64,000 nucleotides of DNA from Macrotrachela quadricornifera (GCA_022393335.1 JAJEKB010020357.1:62296-126295); one strand, 5' to 3'. Counted from the stretch's first letter, positions 39,551 to 51,217 are shown. Program-made: numbers and translations. Notes: generated by a model not told the origin, from the sequence alone.

Positions 39551-41276
39551 GGAGGGGGACGGGGGGATCCAAATTTTTACACTTAAACACTTCAACACTC
39601 TCTTTTAGATCGTGTTTCACAATAGTATTCAGAATCAGTATTGAAGACTAAATCGTAGTAAACGTATTATAAACCATTTTACCTGCCTGTGCGGACTCAA
39701 AAAATGAATTTCATGAAAATGCTCCCTTTCTTACTCAATTATCTATTATTTTATCTCCTACAAATACTTCATAATATCAAATCCAATTTTTGAGTCTATC
39801 TTAAGAAACTATGGAAAAATTGTTTTGATGAAAATAGAGTTTATACAAAGATTTACAATACACATAATTCGACTCAATGTACAATGCTGATTCTGAATAT
39901 TATTCTAGTTTTGATTTAATATGTATTTTTCTAATGAAAATTCAGCAAAAGGCACAAAACTGTACTTCGAGAATAGTATGCTTGAAATTCCTTGAGTCTG
40001 AAATACTTTGTGAATCTCATAAATATATACTTTTATAACTTTTTAAAGGATCTATCAATTTGAATTACAAAGATTTATCATAATTGAACTTTGTAGATCT
40101 CTTTTAGTCGATATCTGAATAGATAGGATCGATTTTTCAACTAACATACCATTAACTGCCAGTGAAGTGACAAATTAAAGACACCAATCATTCTTTTCGA
40201 TAGACTTGACCTTATAGAAACCAATGCAGAACTGAATGTTTAGGAGTGACACATTATTTTCTTTGTAGTTTAAAAACGTAAAGTAAAGTATGTCATATTT
40301 AATAAAATAGAGTTCTTCAATTTTTCCTTGCTCCATAAAGTAATGTTAAAATGTATCGTTTTTTCATGTATACGTGAAAAATATTATTTTCTCGTTTCAT
40401 TTCACTAATTAAAACATACTTTACTTTATCGAATAGAATAAAACCGAGTTAGTTTACTTTACCAAATAGAGTAAAAATAAAATATCATTTCTATATATGA
40501 TCTATCTGATAAGACGAATTCGAGATAAAAGCATCATAGCTATGAAAAGTAATTAAGAATAAACTTCGTGATTTTAATCATCATATCGATAGTAAAGAAT
40601 CTTCTGTAATGTACTGTGTTTTATTACTGTAGACATTATAGAATCGTTTTGAAATTATGGCCAAACTAATCAGCATCAAATTATGCCACGACAGATACGT
40701 GAATGTTAAAATTCTAACAATAAGTTGATGTATACTCATCTTTGGATCTATCCTTTTGTTTATCATGTCTTATAGAAAAAAATATCGAAAATTTTATACG
40801 TATAAAGAGAACTTGTGAGTTATTTTCCGTATCCCAAGGTAAGTTGTTTTATTCATATACTCTTCATTTGTCTTTTCTATATTTTTTTGGTTGTTTGACA
40901 AAATAATTTTCTTAAAATAAAAAGATTTATTTTGTAACAAAATCAATATCTACAAGTGTTAGCGGTATTAGTGATATAACAGTTCATTAACATAAACTAT
41001 TAATACCTCTTATAGCTTCGTTGATTCTTACGAAAACGATACTGTCTGTCAGAATTTTTTGTAAAATCAAATTCTTCATTAACTCTCATTTTTAACAGTT
41101 GCCATTCGTATTCCAAAATTAATAAAATAGTTTCAGCATCTTTATTATATATGTCTACTATGGACCGCAAGTTTTATAATAATATTTATTTTCATGTGGA
41201 TGTTGTTAGGAGAAATTAAAACAATGTTCAATATAGAAATTTATCGTTTTTCATCACCGTTTAAACAAATATTTAA
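39551..41276. other. Intergenic upstream of the glycosyltransferase-like gene
   Basis: AT-rich. It contains an inverted pair AAAGTAAAGTATGT (about 40277) and ACATACTTTACTTT (about 40408), 120 bp apart, possibly a decayed small inverted-repeat element. No gene supported. Confidence 0.4.
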
Positions 41277-42716
41277 ATGAAATATCTTATTTATAAATAT
41301 GCAAAATTGCTATTTCTTGTGGTATTATTACTAATGATGTATTACATATTAAATTCAAAATTCAAAGATAAACGAACAACAAATCTCATAATATCCCATT
41401 CGAGTTTTAATATAAATCAAAGCGTTAAATGTCTTCAAGAAAAATCTACTGTTACTACTTTTCCTTCTAATCGTAGCATCATTACTAATGATAATATCAC
41501 ATCTACAACTACTATGACTACTACTTTTAAATCATCTGTTCCCACTACTATCACAACTACGACACTTAAGTCATCGGTTCCCACTACTACCATAACTACG
41601 ACAATTAAGTCATCGGTTCCCACTACTATCACAACTACGACACTTAAGTCATCTGTTCCCATTACTACCACAACTACTACTTTTAAGTCATCTGTTCCCA
41701 CTACTATCGATCCAGCAGAAGTGCTTGTTGAAAGAGCTCCACCTTCTTCGCAGCATCATATCAATTCTTCCAATACTACTCTCGCTGTTTTTATTTTTCA
41801 TACTCGTCATTTTTTACTTGCTAATCTCCAACTATATCTTATCCGACAATTTGCTACTAATTTGATTGGTGTTGAAATTTTTATTGATGGATCTGCATCA
41901 GAAGATATGCATAAAGTTGCGGCAATACATAAAGCAGGACTACATAGTTTTCCATCAGATAAACATAAACCAGCTGTTGGATCATCCGATAAAAATGCCG
42001 ATGTTGTTAATTGGGCATTAGGAAATATAGGAAAAAGTTATCTTCGAAATGGTTCTGCTCTTCTTTTACTTGATGGTGATGTATTTCCATTAAGTTTTTT
42101 CGATTCTGTTACGCTTTTAAATTCACGTGATATCGTTTGTCGAAAACATCCTGCAACATATTCTCGATTTTGTTGGATTGGATTTATTTGTTTAGCTCCA
42201 CAATTATATAATACAATAGATGATTTCGGTGTATCAACAATAACACGGCGAGGATTTTGGCATGATGCTGGTGGTCAAACACTTGAGTATTTATTAAAAT
42301 ATAAGAATACAACATTTTCTTGGATGAAAGAAACTATTTTAATACATAATGATAAAAATCTATTTTGGGGTGCACTGGAGACTGATATATCTTGGATTGA
42401 AAAACATTTTCATCGTTGTGATAAATGTGGACCTGAAATCTTTTTTTCACCATTTAATAATAGTGATGCAGTATTTTATCATATGATTAGTGCGGCATCA
42501 GAATGGAGATTTTCCGATCAAAATTTACGTAGACAATCATTTTATAATTCTATTATGCAATCACCATATGGATTTAAACGAATTAATAAAACAAATCAAG
42601 TACTCTCAACATCTGAATTAAGTGCATCTGTTAGAAAAATACAAAAAATGAGATTAATACCTTTTCATGGTAATCTAACTTGTAGTAGTATCTGTCAAAA
42701 ACAGTCATCCAGATGA
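41277..42716 (+). CDS. Type II membrane glycosyltransferase-like protein with Thr-rich repeat stalk
   Basis: Intronless, 479 residues. A short cytoplasmic end is followed by a signal anchor (LLFLVVLLLMMYYIL, about 11-25), typical of Golgi type II enzymes. Residues 85-144 are 4.6 copies of a 13-residue unit (KSSVPTTITTTTL), likely O-glycosylated stalk. The globular domain starts near 165 (LAVFIFHTRHFLLANLQLYL). It contains NWALGNIGKSYL, then LLLLDGDVFPL with a DxD motif at D266-D268, the usual metal/nucleotide-sugar site of GT-A enzymes. It continues with CRKHPATYSRFCWIGFICL, HDAGGQTLEYLL and FYHMISAASEW. The family was not pinned down; transferase activity is inferred from DxD plus topology. 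The intronless structure leaves open acquisition by transfer or retrocopy. Confidence 0.78.
   Translation: MKYLIYKYAKLLFLVVLLLMMYYILNSKFKDKRTTNLIISHSSFNINQSVKCLQEKSTVTTFPSNRSIITNDNITSTTTMTTTFKSSVPTTITTTTLKSSVPTTTITTTIKSSVPTTITTTTLKSSVPITTTTTTFKSSVPTTIDPAEVLVERAPPSSQHHINSSNTTLAVFIFHTRHFLLANLQLYLIRQFATNLIGVEIFIDGSASEDMHKVAAIHKAGLHSFPSDKHKPAVGSSDKNADVVNWALGNIGKSYLRNGSALLLLDGDVFPLSFFDSVTLLNSRDIVCRKHPATYSRFCWIGFICLAPQLYNTIDDFGVSTITRRGFWHDAGGQTLEYLLKYKNTTFSWMKETILIHNDKNLFWGALETDISWIEKHFHRCDKCGPEIFFSPFNNSDAVFYHMISAASEWRFSDQNLRRQSFYNSIMQSPYGFKRINKTNQVLSTSELSASVRKIQKMRLIPFHGNLTCSSICQKQSSR
41529..41708 (+). repeat. 39-bp coding minisatellite
   Basis: Four full and one partial 39-bp units (AAGTCATCTGTTCCCACTAC, then a C/A-rich ACT run) in frame inside the glycosyltransferase-like gene. 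The antisense ORF here is a shadow of this repeat. Confidence 0.85.
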
Positions 42717-43489
42717 TAATAATAATATTTAAGACTTTACCTATTAAATTCAGTAATGCAATGAAAACCGTATGTTTATTTGGATATACATTTATTCATA
42801 TTAAGAAATATGGTGTATTATCTATAGAACTAACAAAGACCCATACATACTGCACAACTGTTTTTTCTCCTTTAATGTATAACCTCAAAGCTTTGATCTT
42901 TCACTTAGTAAGAGCATACGGACATGCCACATTATGTATAAAGATAGCCGTATGGCTTCATACTCTTATATTACACATATTTTTGTAGTTCATCTAGTCT
43001 TCGACCTTATAGTCTTATATCTTTTGTATCTCTTGTATTCTTACCCCCTTATTGCCATATTCGTCCTTTAACCTTTAATTCGCAACAAAGAAACTGACAC
43101 ACAGACACACACTGATCATTATATATATGGATTGTTATTCAATTCTATATTCGTTTTTCGATGAAATAAATTAGCAAGTTTATTTTTCTCAAGATTAATA
43201 TTTAAAATATTATCAAGCTCTAGCCTAAGTTCTGACATTGTTTATTGAGTCCATTTGGTTTATTGTTTCCCAGAAAACGATAAAAAACAATCGATCGCAT
43301 TTTTATAACCCAAGTACGTGTATATTTATAGAGCAATATGACTATTTCCCTCCTAGCATTCAATGTAATTATATTTCAATACATTTCTATGGTTACGTCT
43401 AAATTAGTACGTCTAAAATTCTACATTCAAATCTATACGTCTAAATTTGTATTGAATTAGATGTATAGTTTAAGACGTACACTAATATA
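42717..43489. other. Intergenic with a possible short-repeat tail
   Basis: 43088-43134 (CACACAGACACACACTGATC, then ATTATATATATGGAT) resembles the tail of the short interspersed repeat family. 43392-43480 contains several ACGTCTAAA or TAGATGT-like words in both orientations just outside the Mutator-like element. A 91-codon ORF after the stop at 42716 has no recognisable feature. Confidence 0.35.
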
Positions 43490-45224
43490 AGGTTATGTCC
43501 TAATTGCGAACAAAAACTAAGCAAATTAAGAGAAAAGTGTTTACAATATGAAACATAGAAAATATCGTTGATCTTATTTTTATTGTTTCAAAATTGTCTC
43601 TGATAATTTAGTTGTTTTGATTAATGATTATGAATTGTCTTATTAATCGTTTCTTCAGACATGGGTGCAAATTTTACTTGGTTAACAACTGAAAGAGATG
43701 AAAAAGCAATTCTATATAACAACTATCTATATGAATTAAGACGTGAAAACCAGAGTGATTCATTAGTTTATATATGTACTTTCAAATCTTGTTCTTGTAC
43801 TATCATTTTAAAAGTTAATGAAATTATCAACTCAAATAGTACAGCATATTACCATAATCCTAAACTATCAGAAATTTGTGAGTATTTCTTTCTGTCCTTT
43901 CATTTCAAATAATCTGTTGTCTATCTTGAGTTAAGCGTCGTGACAATGACTCAGCTGCTTTGATTCCAATCGACGCAACATGGAAAACTACTTCATATAA
44001 TACTAGAAAAACTCTATTGCCTTCAACACCAACATTGTTATGATTAATTACAATTCCTAATGATATATATATTATAACAAAATACAATAAGAATTTTTAT
44101 TTTGTAGTACAGCAACACCAGATAAAGTTTTTGCTTTTGCTTCAGAATAATGTTTAAAATTAAAATTATTAAGTGAAAATTCTCATTAGAGTGCAAATGG
44201 AACATTTCCATACTGCATCTGCATTATCTACCGAAGCATATTATATTCATGTTCTGGATGAATTTAGCATGAAGCCAATAATCTATGCGTGTTCTGACAA
44301 CAATCCAGGAGAAGATTATCATCATTTATTTACATTATTAATTATTTATGCAACGACGCAAACATCACATTAAATCCATCATCAATTTTAATAGATTTTG
44401 AACAAGGTGCAATTGATCATGTATTTCCACAAGCATTAGTTAAAGGATGTCATTTTCATTTTGCTCAAAATATTTGGAAAAAACTAAAGAAGTATGGTTT
44501 AGTTAATCGAAAGAAGAAAATATACGTTGTCAAATAGCAAACATTACCAGTTTACTATTACTACTTTCAAATGAAATTAATACCCATACAGAAAAAATTT
44601 AAATGATTACATTGATGAGTGAAGATTTCCGGTTGATATGTAAAATCATTTCGATAATATAGCTGAACGACCACCTAATAATAATCATTTAGTAGATTTT
44701 CATCGACAAATAAATGCAAGAGTTCGAACAAATTCTAATTTATGGACATGGATTAATGGAGTTAATTCAAGAGGAGAATCTGTGATGTGCCGTTATGAAC
44801 AAAAGCAAGCTCAAAAACGTACAACACGACCAAGAAAAGGAAGACATATACGTGACAATGATAAACTTATATTAGCAAAACAAAAATATATTCAAGATAA
44901 GGATTTTGATGCTTATCAGTCAGGTTTAAGATTTATTTCTCATCATTATATACGTGTTATAAAAGATACTCAAGACAATAGTGACGAAGAATGACTTTTT
45001 TGTCATGTGTTTCTCTTTTCAATAATTTATTTTGTTATGTATTTCTCTTATCAAGAGTTTATCTTGTTATATATTTTTCTAACTAATACTATTATTTGAT
45101 TATTAAAGTATTCGCAATTTTGAAACTCAATAGAAATCAGATCAACAATATTTTTTATATTCCATATTGCGAACGTTTTCCCATTAATTGGCTTAATTTT
45201 TGTTCACAATTAGTAAGCTATAAC
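43490..45224 (+). mobile_element. Decayed Mutator-like (MULE) DNA transposon with TIRs
   Basis: The left end (43490-43596) and the reverse complement of the right end (45115-45224) match over about 105-110 bp at roughly 75-80%. Shared stretches include CTAATTG-GAACAAAAA-TAAG, then AATAT-GTTGATCT, then TTTCAAAATTG. The flanks are ACTAATATA (43481-43489) and ACTAATTTA (45225-45233), a 9-bp target-site duplication with one mismatch, the length expected for Mutator elements. The 1.73-kb interior holds the broken FLYWCH/MULE transposase described separately. Confidence 0.78.
43661..44994 (+). pseudogene. FLYWCH / MULE-type transposase remnant
   Basis: The N-terminal exon (43661-43877, starts MGANFTWLTTERDEKAILYN) has the FLYWCH-like W-x-C-x-C pattern (LVYICTFKSCSCTIIL). 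A short intron joins it to KRRDNDSAALIPID (43931 on), then SYNTRKTLLPSTP, where an in-frame TGA follows. The catalytic-core remnant continues with YYIHVLDEFSMKPIIYACSD (44205-44300). A frameshift near 44365 comes before TLNPSSILIDFEQGAIDHVF, which holds the DFE-type acidic position, and then CHFHFAQNIWKKLKKYGLVN. More breaks follow before the C-terminal part HLVDFHRQINARVRTNSNLW ending 44994. MULE transposases use DDE chemistry. Several stops and frameshifts make this copy non-functional. Confidence 0.75.
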
Positions 45225-47269
45225 ACTAATTTAGACTCATCAAAAGAATTTATTATAGTTAAATTATGATTTTCTTCACGATTTAGCCGTACTTTTCATT
45301 CCTCTCAGAACAGGTTTCATTTTTTTATCAGCGTTTTCCAGAGAATTAATAAAGCGGATTATATGCATTTACTCGACGGTTAATAACATGTTTCATTTTC
45401 CAGGGCTGAGCCGTCACTGCATTTAGTCGCATCTTTTTTTGACTTCTCATCCGTCTGATTCTTTCTCAAAGAATCAGCAGTATTTCATAGAATCATTGAC
45501 TATATTTTTTTTAGTTTTACTACATACAAATAAAAATCCTTTTGTGACATTGAATCAAGACTAACAGCACTCACTAATAATAACATATATTACTGATATG
45601 TATATATATTGATCGAAAATTTGTTCTAATACATGATTTAAATCATTGGCTCTATGATTCGTTGTACGAATATCAATGAAAAATTGGGAGTACTAGAGTA
45701 TAACAATTTTTCTCTTCATTGTGAATATTCTCGGTATCATTTAAAATGAGAAGCTCCTTCACAAATCTTATTTGTTAGATATTTTGGCAGTAACGAAATT
45801 AAAGAACTTCAGTCTATTACTTATAGAAATAAGGACGCTAAAATGATTTATTATTGTGTTCTAATATAAATCAAACTGGTAACTAGTTAATTTACTTTCT
45901 TCAAAATATTCAAACTGAATGAGAAAACCAAAAATAAAATCATAAAAATTTCCTTAAGTATTATTAACATTCCTAAACGATTTAAAGTATCTCGTCAAAA
46001 TCGTTTTTAAGTCAAATACACTCACATCACATGAAACGTTCCGAATATATTGCAGTTGTAATGAAGAGGTTGTAGTAAAATTTTAGCCCTATAACATGAT
46101 ATTTGAGAGAAAGCGATTAGTTGAACAAGATTCAACAATGTTCCATTTGGCAATCCAAAAATCCGTATGCCTTTCCATACTATATATTTATTTGTTTTGT
46201 TTGAAAAAAGATGTTAGATGCCAGTGCCTATCAGAGCTACGGTTTTTCAAATTGTGATGTTTGGAGCATAGAAAAGGATGATAAGTTTAATTACTTGAAA
46301 AAACTATAACCATGTGAGGTCCACCTAGGAAAATACTTTTTTTATACGATAACAACAAAGCCTTTTTGAAAAAAGCTGGCTCTGGTAAGCACTACAGTTT
46401 TATAAATGCTCGTTTCAATAAAAGATAAGATTAGATATATAGAATGAAGGTTTACAAGAAATTTTCGGATACACCATTAAAAAAGGGATAAACTAAGAAT
46501 TAACTTTCAGTTTTTAAAATACAAGATAAAGACAAAACTTCGATTTTTAAAAATAAGTAAGAATTACTTATAACACGTTTTGAGAACAATGCGATACGAT
46601 AATCAAACTTTTCAAATAATCGTCCTTTTCCGCGTGAGTAAATGCGAAAGTAACAACAGGTCTGAATATACAAAGTGTATATGTACAGATGAAATTTTTC
46701 ACATACTCATCATAAAAAATCACAATCACTTAACGAATCAATTTACTAGAGAAGTTTAAAATTTAAAAATTTTGTTCATTATGTTTTTACATGATCAGAA
46801 CCATATTAAACTGAGAAATATGACTAAATTACATAAACTGATAATAATTCATTTATAAATAAATAATCGATTAGTAATTGACTTCAAATGCATCAAATAT
46901 TTGGCATATTTCATTGATAAACATAAAAGAAAATATACAACTTTTTTAGCTCGAATAAAAAATAAATTCGTGATTAAGGACCATTGCTCAACAGATTACA
47001 GAAAATACAAATAATCTGATTAAATGATTATTAGTGCATGGGATGAGAAATAAATTATTGAAGTTTTATAAATATCTCTTTATTTCAAGTTCAAACATTT
47101 ATTAACGAGCTGCGCAGATATGGCATAGTTTGTTTGCGTCTCGTATATAGATAAAAGTTAAACATGTATTTCTAATAATCCGATGATAGATAGTATTTGA
47201 CGGATATGGAGATTGGGAATTTGAACACTAAAACAATCCTCAATAATAGTAATAGCTGACTCCAGTAGT
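45225..47269. other. Intergenic, nothing recognised
   Basis: About 2 kb of AT-rich sequence with no ORF of note, RNA gene or repeat that I can support. Confidence 0.4.
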
Positions 47270-47475
47270 CACTATATTGGCAGTGAGCATTGAGTCATTC
47301 AACGATGAATAAAACGTTACTGGATGTTTGCAAAATGGACAAGGTTGAGGAAAAAGTGGTATGAGAATTAGTAAGAGACCATATCGTATATTAATATTTT
47401 TTGCTCAAGTTGTTGCAAATAAGGCGAAATTATCCTAATAATATTGGTGAAAGTCATATTAGTGAACTTCCAGGT
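47270..47475 (+). mobile_element. Partial second copy of the foldback element (one arm)
   Basis: Aligns with the right arm of the 8337-9402 element: GCATTGAGTCATTCAACGAT against GCGTTGAATTATTCAATTAT, then AAAATGGACAAGGTTGAGGA against GAAATGGGCAAGACCGTAGA, ending GAAAGTCATATTAGTGAACT. No matching left arm was found upstream, so this is a solo arm or heavily decayed copy. Confidence 0.5.
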
Positions 47476-48739
47476 ACCTAAGAGTACAATTATGTCTATA
47501 TATGAACGATATTAATCAAAGTACCTGTTTTTAGAAAGAATGCTGTTCTATCGTCTTTTCATAGGGTTTGGTACGGCCAATACACTATATAATTGACATT
47601 GTTTTTGACTTTCACTTTGTCAGAATCATTATGTGTTATAGATGAAAATACCTTATTCTCTTTAACTGCTTATTTTAAAAATCATTATGACTTATTTAGG
47701 TGATGTTCAATTTGAAGTACAGTTTTTTCTGTTGGTACAGATGATTTTTTTAAAATCGAATGTTTTTGATTTTGATATCAGGTAGACCGTAGTATTGAGT
47801 TATATGTCGATGAATCAATATATTAAAGAGCTTTAGGCTTTAGTCGTTACAGGTTATCAGAAGCTTTGAACAATACTATATTTTTATAGTATTTAGATTT
47901 TATTATTCTTTCTAAAATTGACACTTCAATTAAAGTTATTCCTAACTAGATATGTTGTATTTTTCATATATCACTCATCACTGCATCATTAGAAATGTAT
48001 ACTCAACTTTTATACATTTGAAGAAGCAAATGCATCTTGCCATTTTCTGTGCGTAACTCGTCGCATATTTACTTGTAGTTAAACAGTATGGAAACATATT
48101 TCTTAGCAAAAGATTGTAAGCATCTGTTATATATATGTAGATTGAATTGAACAAAATGACTTATAAAATTGATTAATAGTGATAATAAATGTCGTCATGA
48201 AAATGTTTTAAAATAAATATTATTTAAAGTAAATATTTAAAAAGATCTCACTCCTATTTGAGGAGTCGAGATTTTGAAACAATAATTTTCTCTCATATTT
48301 TTGAATTTCTCATTTATTTATCAACAAAAGTGTCTTTTTTTAATAAAACTTTCTTTTTCTTTCATATACAGTATCATCAATATGTACCTTGTGTATTCTC
48401 CAATCAATACAGACGAAAGAAAATAAAATATGTGTCTGCAATACATTACATCATAAATACATGTATGTATGATGTCACGATGTTGGAAAAAACCACTTGG
48501 TTAATGACGCATGACGATATAAATATAGGAAATAAGAAGCGATATCTCAGAATAAAAAAAATAGGTTTTCGACAATAATTCATTCAATAGAAAATAAACA
48601 AAATATTTCACTAGTTAATAACAAATTAAAAAATCTACAGTAATCATTTTTATTTTTGTAACGTTAAAAATATATTTCCTACTATTTCATATAGACGACA
48701 TATACAATCGGAGTTATCATTTATAACTAGTTAATAAAA
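47476..48739. other. 5' flank of the ART-TPR gene
   Basis: A 106-codon ORF (48258-48578, plus) lies here but is Phe/Ile/Tyr-rich without motif and is not called. No promoter element could be assigned. Confidence 0.4.
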
Positions 48740-51217
48740 ATGGACAAACTGAAAAAAGTGATAGGTGATATCGCTAGTAAAAAGAAGAGCAAACACACAT
48801 CCAAATCTTCAAAAAGTACACATACAAGCGCAAAACCATTAGAACACACAAATGTTCGGGCAGTTCAGAACTTTTTACTCATCTGGCTCGATGAGAGTAT
48901 CGATGAAGTGAAAAATGAATATTCTACTAATACAATCTCAAAATTACGGAAAGTTGTTAACACTATACATATATTCACTGACATTGATAAATGTATCGAC
49001 TTCATTACGTGCATAGAAGAAGAGAAAATTTTCATGATCTCTTCAAGCACATTTAGCCAAATAGCAATTCCCATCGTGCATAACATGTCACAAATTAGTC
49101 TTATTTACATTTTCTGTAGAAACAAAACTTACAATGAACAATGGTTAAAACAATGGCCAAAAGTAAAGGGTGTCTTTACAAACATCACAGTCATCTGTGA
49201 AGCACTTAAAGAGGCCACTCAAGAATATGACTACAATACTATCCCTATGAGCTTCGTTCCATTAAATATTGAGAACAAAAAACAAAATTTTAATCAATTG
49301 GATCAATACTTTATATGTACACAAGTACTGAAGGAAACTCTGTTAACAGTCAACTTTGAACAACAGCATATTGTCCATTTTATTTCGTACTGTCGACACC
49401 GATTTCTAGATAACACTGAGCAACTCAAAAATATCGATAAGCTCGAGCGAGAATATCGCAAACATACTCCAATCTGGTGGTATACTTCCCACTGTTTTCT
49501 GTATTCTATGCTCAATCGAGCTTTACAGACAATGGAAATCGATCTTATCATTGCTATAGGTTTTTTCATTCAAGATCTTTACAAACACATTAACGAACTT
49601 CATTCGAAACAATATGCTGAACATACTCACTTCAATAGATTTGTCGTATATCGAGGACAAGGTCTTTCTCAAGCAGACTTTGATCAATTAGTAAAGACAA
49701 AAGGTGGACTATTATCATTTAATAATTTTTTGTCCACTAATATGAATCGACAAGTATCTCTTAATTTTATTCGACAAATTATTGAAACATCCGATCTAAT
49801 AGGCATCTTATTCGTAATGACTATTGATCCATCTATATCTTCAACATCTTTCGCCAATAGTAGCAATATTAGTTATTTTTCAGGAAAAGAAGAAGTTCTC
49901 TTCTCTATGTTTTCTATATTTCGAATTGAACATATTCATCAAATTGACGCAAACAATAATCATTTCTGGCAAGTAGAATTGACATTAACCAGTGATAATG
50001 ACGCACAATTCTATGCTTTAACTGAACATATACAAAAAGTGTCATTTCCTCATTTGAAAGGATGGAATCGATTAGCTAACTTACTAATTAAACTTGCTCA
50101 GTTTGACAAGGCTCAACAAGTATGTGAAATTATGCTTGATCAGAAGATTAATGATCATGAAGAAGCAAATATTTATCATATGCTTGGAATAATCAAAAGA
50201 GTTCAAAGAGAATATACACAAGCTATTATATATTATGAAAAAGCACATGATATCTATCAAAAAACCCTTCCTTCAAATCATTCTCATTTGACTACATTTT
50301 ACGAAAATATTGGTCGAGTATATAAGAATGTGGGCGAATATTCAAAAGCACTATCCTATTATAAAAAAGACCTCACAATCTGTAAAAAAATTTATCCTTC
50401 AAATCATTCTAATTTAGCTACTTCATACAATAATATCGGTTCCGTATATAACAAGATGGGCCAGTATTCGAAAGCCCTTTCTTCACAAGAAAAAGCATGT
50501 GATATCTACCAAAAAATTCTTCATCCATATCATGCTGATTTGGCTATTTGTTATACTAATATTAGTGTAATTTATAACAAAATGGGCAAGTATTCGAAAG
50601 CACTTTTATTTTGTAAAAAAGCACTTGAAATTCGGCAAGGAATTCTACCTCCAAATCATCCTCATTTGGTTGCATCTTTTGATAGTATGGGACAGGTATT
50701 GAACAACATGGGCGAGTACTTCAATGCACTTTTATATTATGAAAAAGCGCTAAAAATTCGAGAAAAAACTCTTTGTCAAAACCATTCTGATTTGGCTATT
50801 TCTTATGGAAATATTGGTCGAATATACAACAACATAGGCGAATACTTCAAAGCACTTTCATATCATATAAAAGCACTTGAAATTCGACAAAAAATTTTTC
50901 CTTCAAATCATTCCAGTTTGGCTACCTCATACAGTAATATCGGTTTGGCGTATAACAATATTGGCGAGTTTCCGAAAGCACTTTCATATTATGACAAAAC
51001 GTTGAAAGTTCAAAAAAAAACTCTATCTCCAAATCATCCGTATTTGGCATTATCCTATAATAATATAGGTAATATGTATTCCAAAATGAATAGCTATTCT
51101 AAAGCACTTTCGTTTTATAAATGTGCTTTAAACATTGGACGACTTTCACTACCGGAAAATCATCCTTATCTCCAAGTATATACGAAAAATATTGAGAGTA
51201 TTAAAAAAAAATTGTAA
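48740..51217 (+). CDS. ADP-ribosyltransferase (ART fold) with C-terminal TPR array
   Basis: Intronless, 825 residues. Residues 1-35 are Lys/Ser-rich. About 36-175 form a domain (FLLIWLDESIDE, FMISSSTFSQIAIPIV, IYIFCRNKTYNEQWLKQWPKVKGVF) that I know only as a companion of such proteins. About 190-420 is an R-S-E-type ART domain: VVYRGQGL with Arg305, LSFNNFLST with Ser326 and S332-T333, and SGKEEVLF with the presumed catalytic Glu385. These enzymes move ADP-ribose from NAD to a target residue. The position two before the catalytic Glu is Lys383, where arginine-specific enzymes have Glu/Gln. About 430-820 holds roughly eight 42-residue kinesin-light-chain-like TPRs (YSKALSYYKKxLxIxxKxxPSNHxxLATSYxNIGxVYNxMGE), likely for partner binding. 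Targets and regulation are unknown. Start at ATG 48740. Confidence 0.85.
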   Translation: MDKLKKVIGDIASKKKSKHTSKSSKSTHTSAKPLEHTNVRAVQNFLLIWLDESIDEVKNEYSTNTISKLRKVVNTIHIFTDIDKCIDFITCIEEEKIFMISSSTFSQIAIPIVHNMSQISLIYIFCRNKTYNEQWLKQWPKVKGVFTNITVICEALKEATQEYDYNTIPMSFVPLNIENKKQNFNQLDQYFICTQVLKETLLTVNFEQQHIVHFISYCRHRFLDNTEQLKNIDKLEREYRKHTPIWWYTSHCFLYSMLNRALQTMEIDLIIAIGFFIQDLYKHINELHSKQYAEHTHFNRFVVYRGQGLSQADFDQLVKTKGGLLSFNNFLSTNMNRQVSLNFIRQIIETSDLIGILFVMTIDPSISSTSFANSSNISYFSGKEEVLFSMFSIFRIEHIHQIDANNNHFWQVELTLTSDNDAQFYALTEHIQKVSFPHLKGWNRLANLLIKLAQFDKAQQVCEIMLDQKINDHEEANIYHMLGIIKRVQREYTQAIIYYEKAHDIYQKTLPSNHSHLTTFYENIGRVYKNVGEYSKALSYYKKDLTICKKIYPSNHSNLATSYNNIGSVYNKMGQYSKALSSQEKACDIYQKILHPYHADLAICYTNISVIYNKMGKYSKALLFCKKALEIRQGILPPNHPHLVASFDSMGQVLNNMGEYFNALLYYEKALKIREKTLCQNHSDLAISYGNIGRIYNNIGEYFKALSYHIKALEIRQKIFPSNHSSLATSYSNIGLAYNNIGEFPKALSYYDKTLKVQKKTLSPNHPYLALSYNNIGNMYSKMNSYSKALSFYKCALNIGRLSLPENHPYLQVYTKNIESIKKKL

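Noticed and set aside
41435..41701. 88-codon minus-strand ORF with repeated GTDDL units
   Set aside because: Antisense shadow of the 39-bp coding repeat of the glycosyltransferase-like gene.
48258..48578. 106-codon ORF upstream of the ART-TPR gene
   Set aside because: Aromatic- and Ile-rich, AT-driven composition with no domain and no splice link to the gene.
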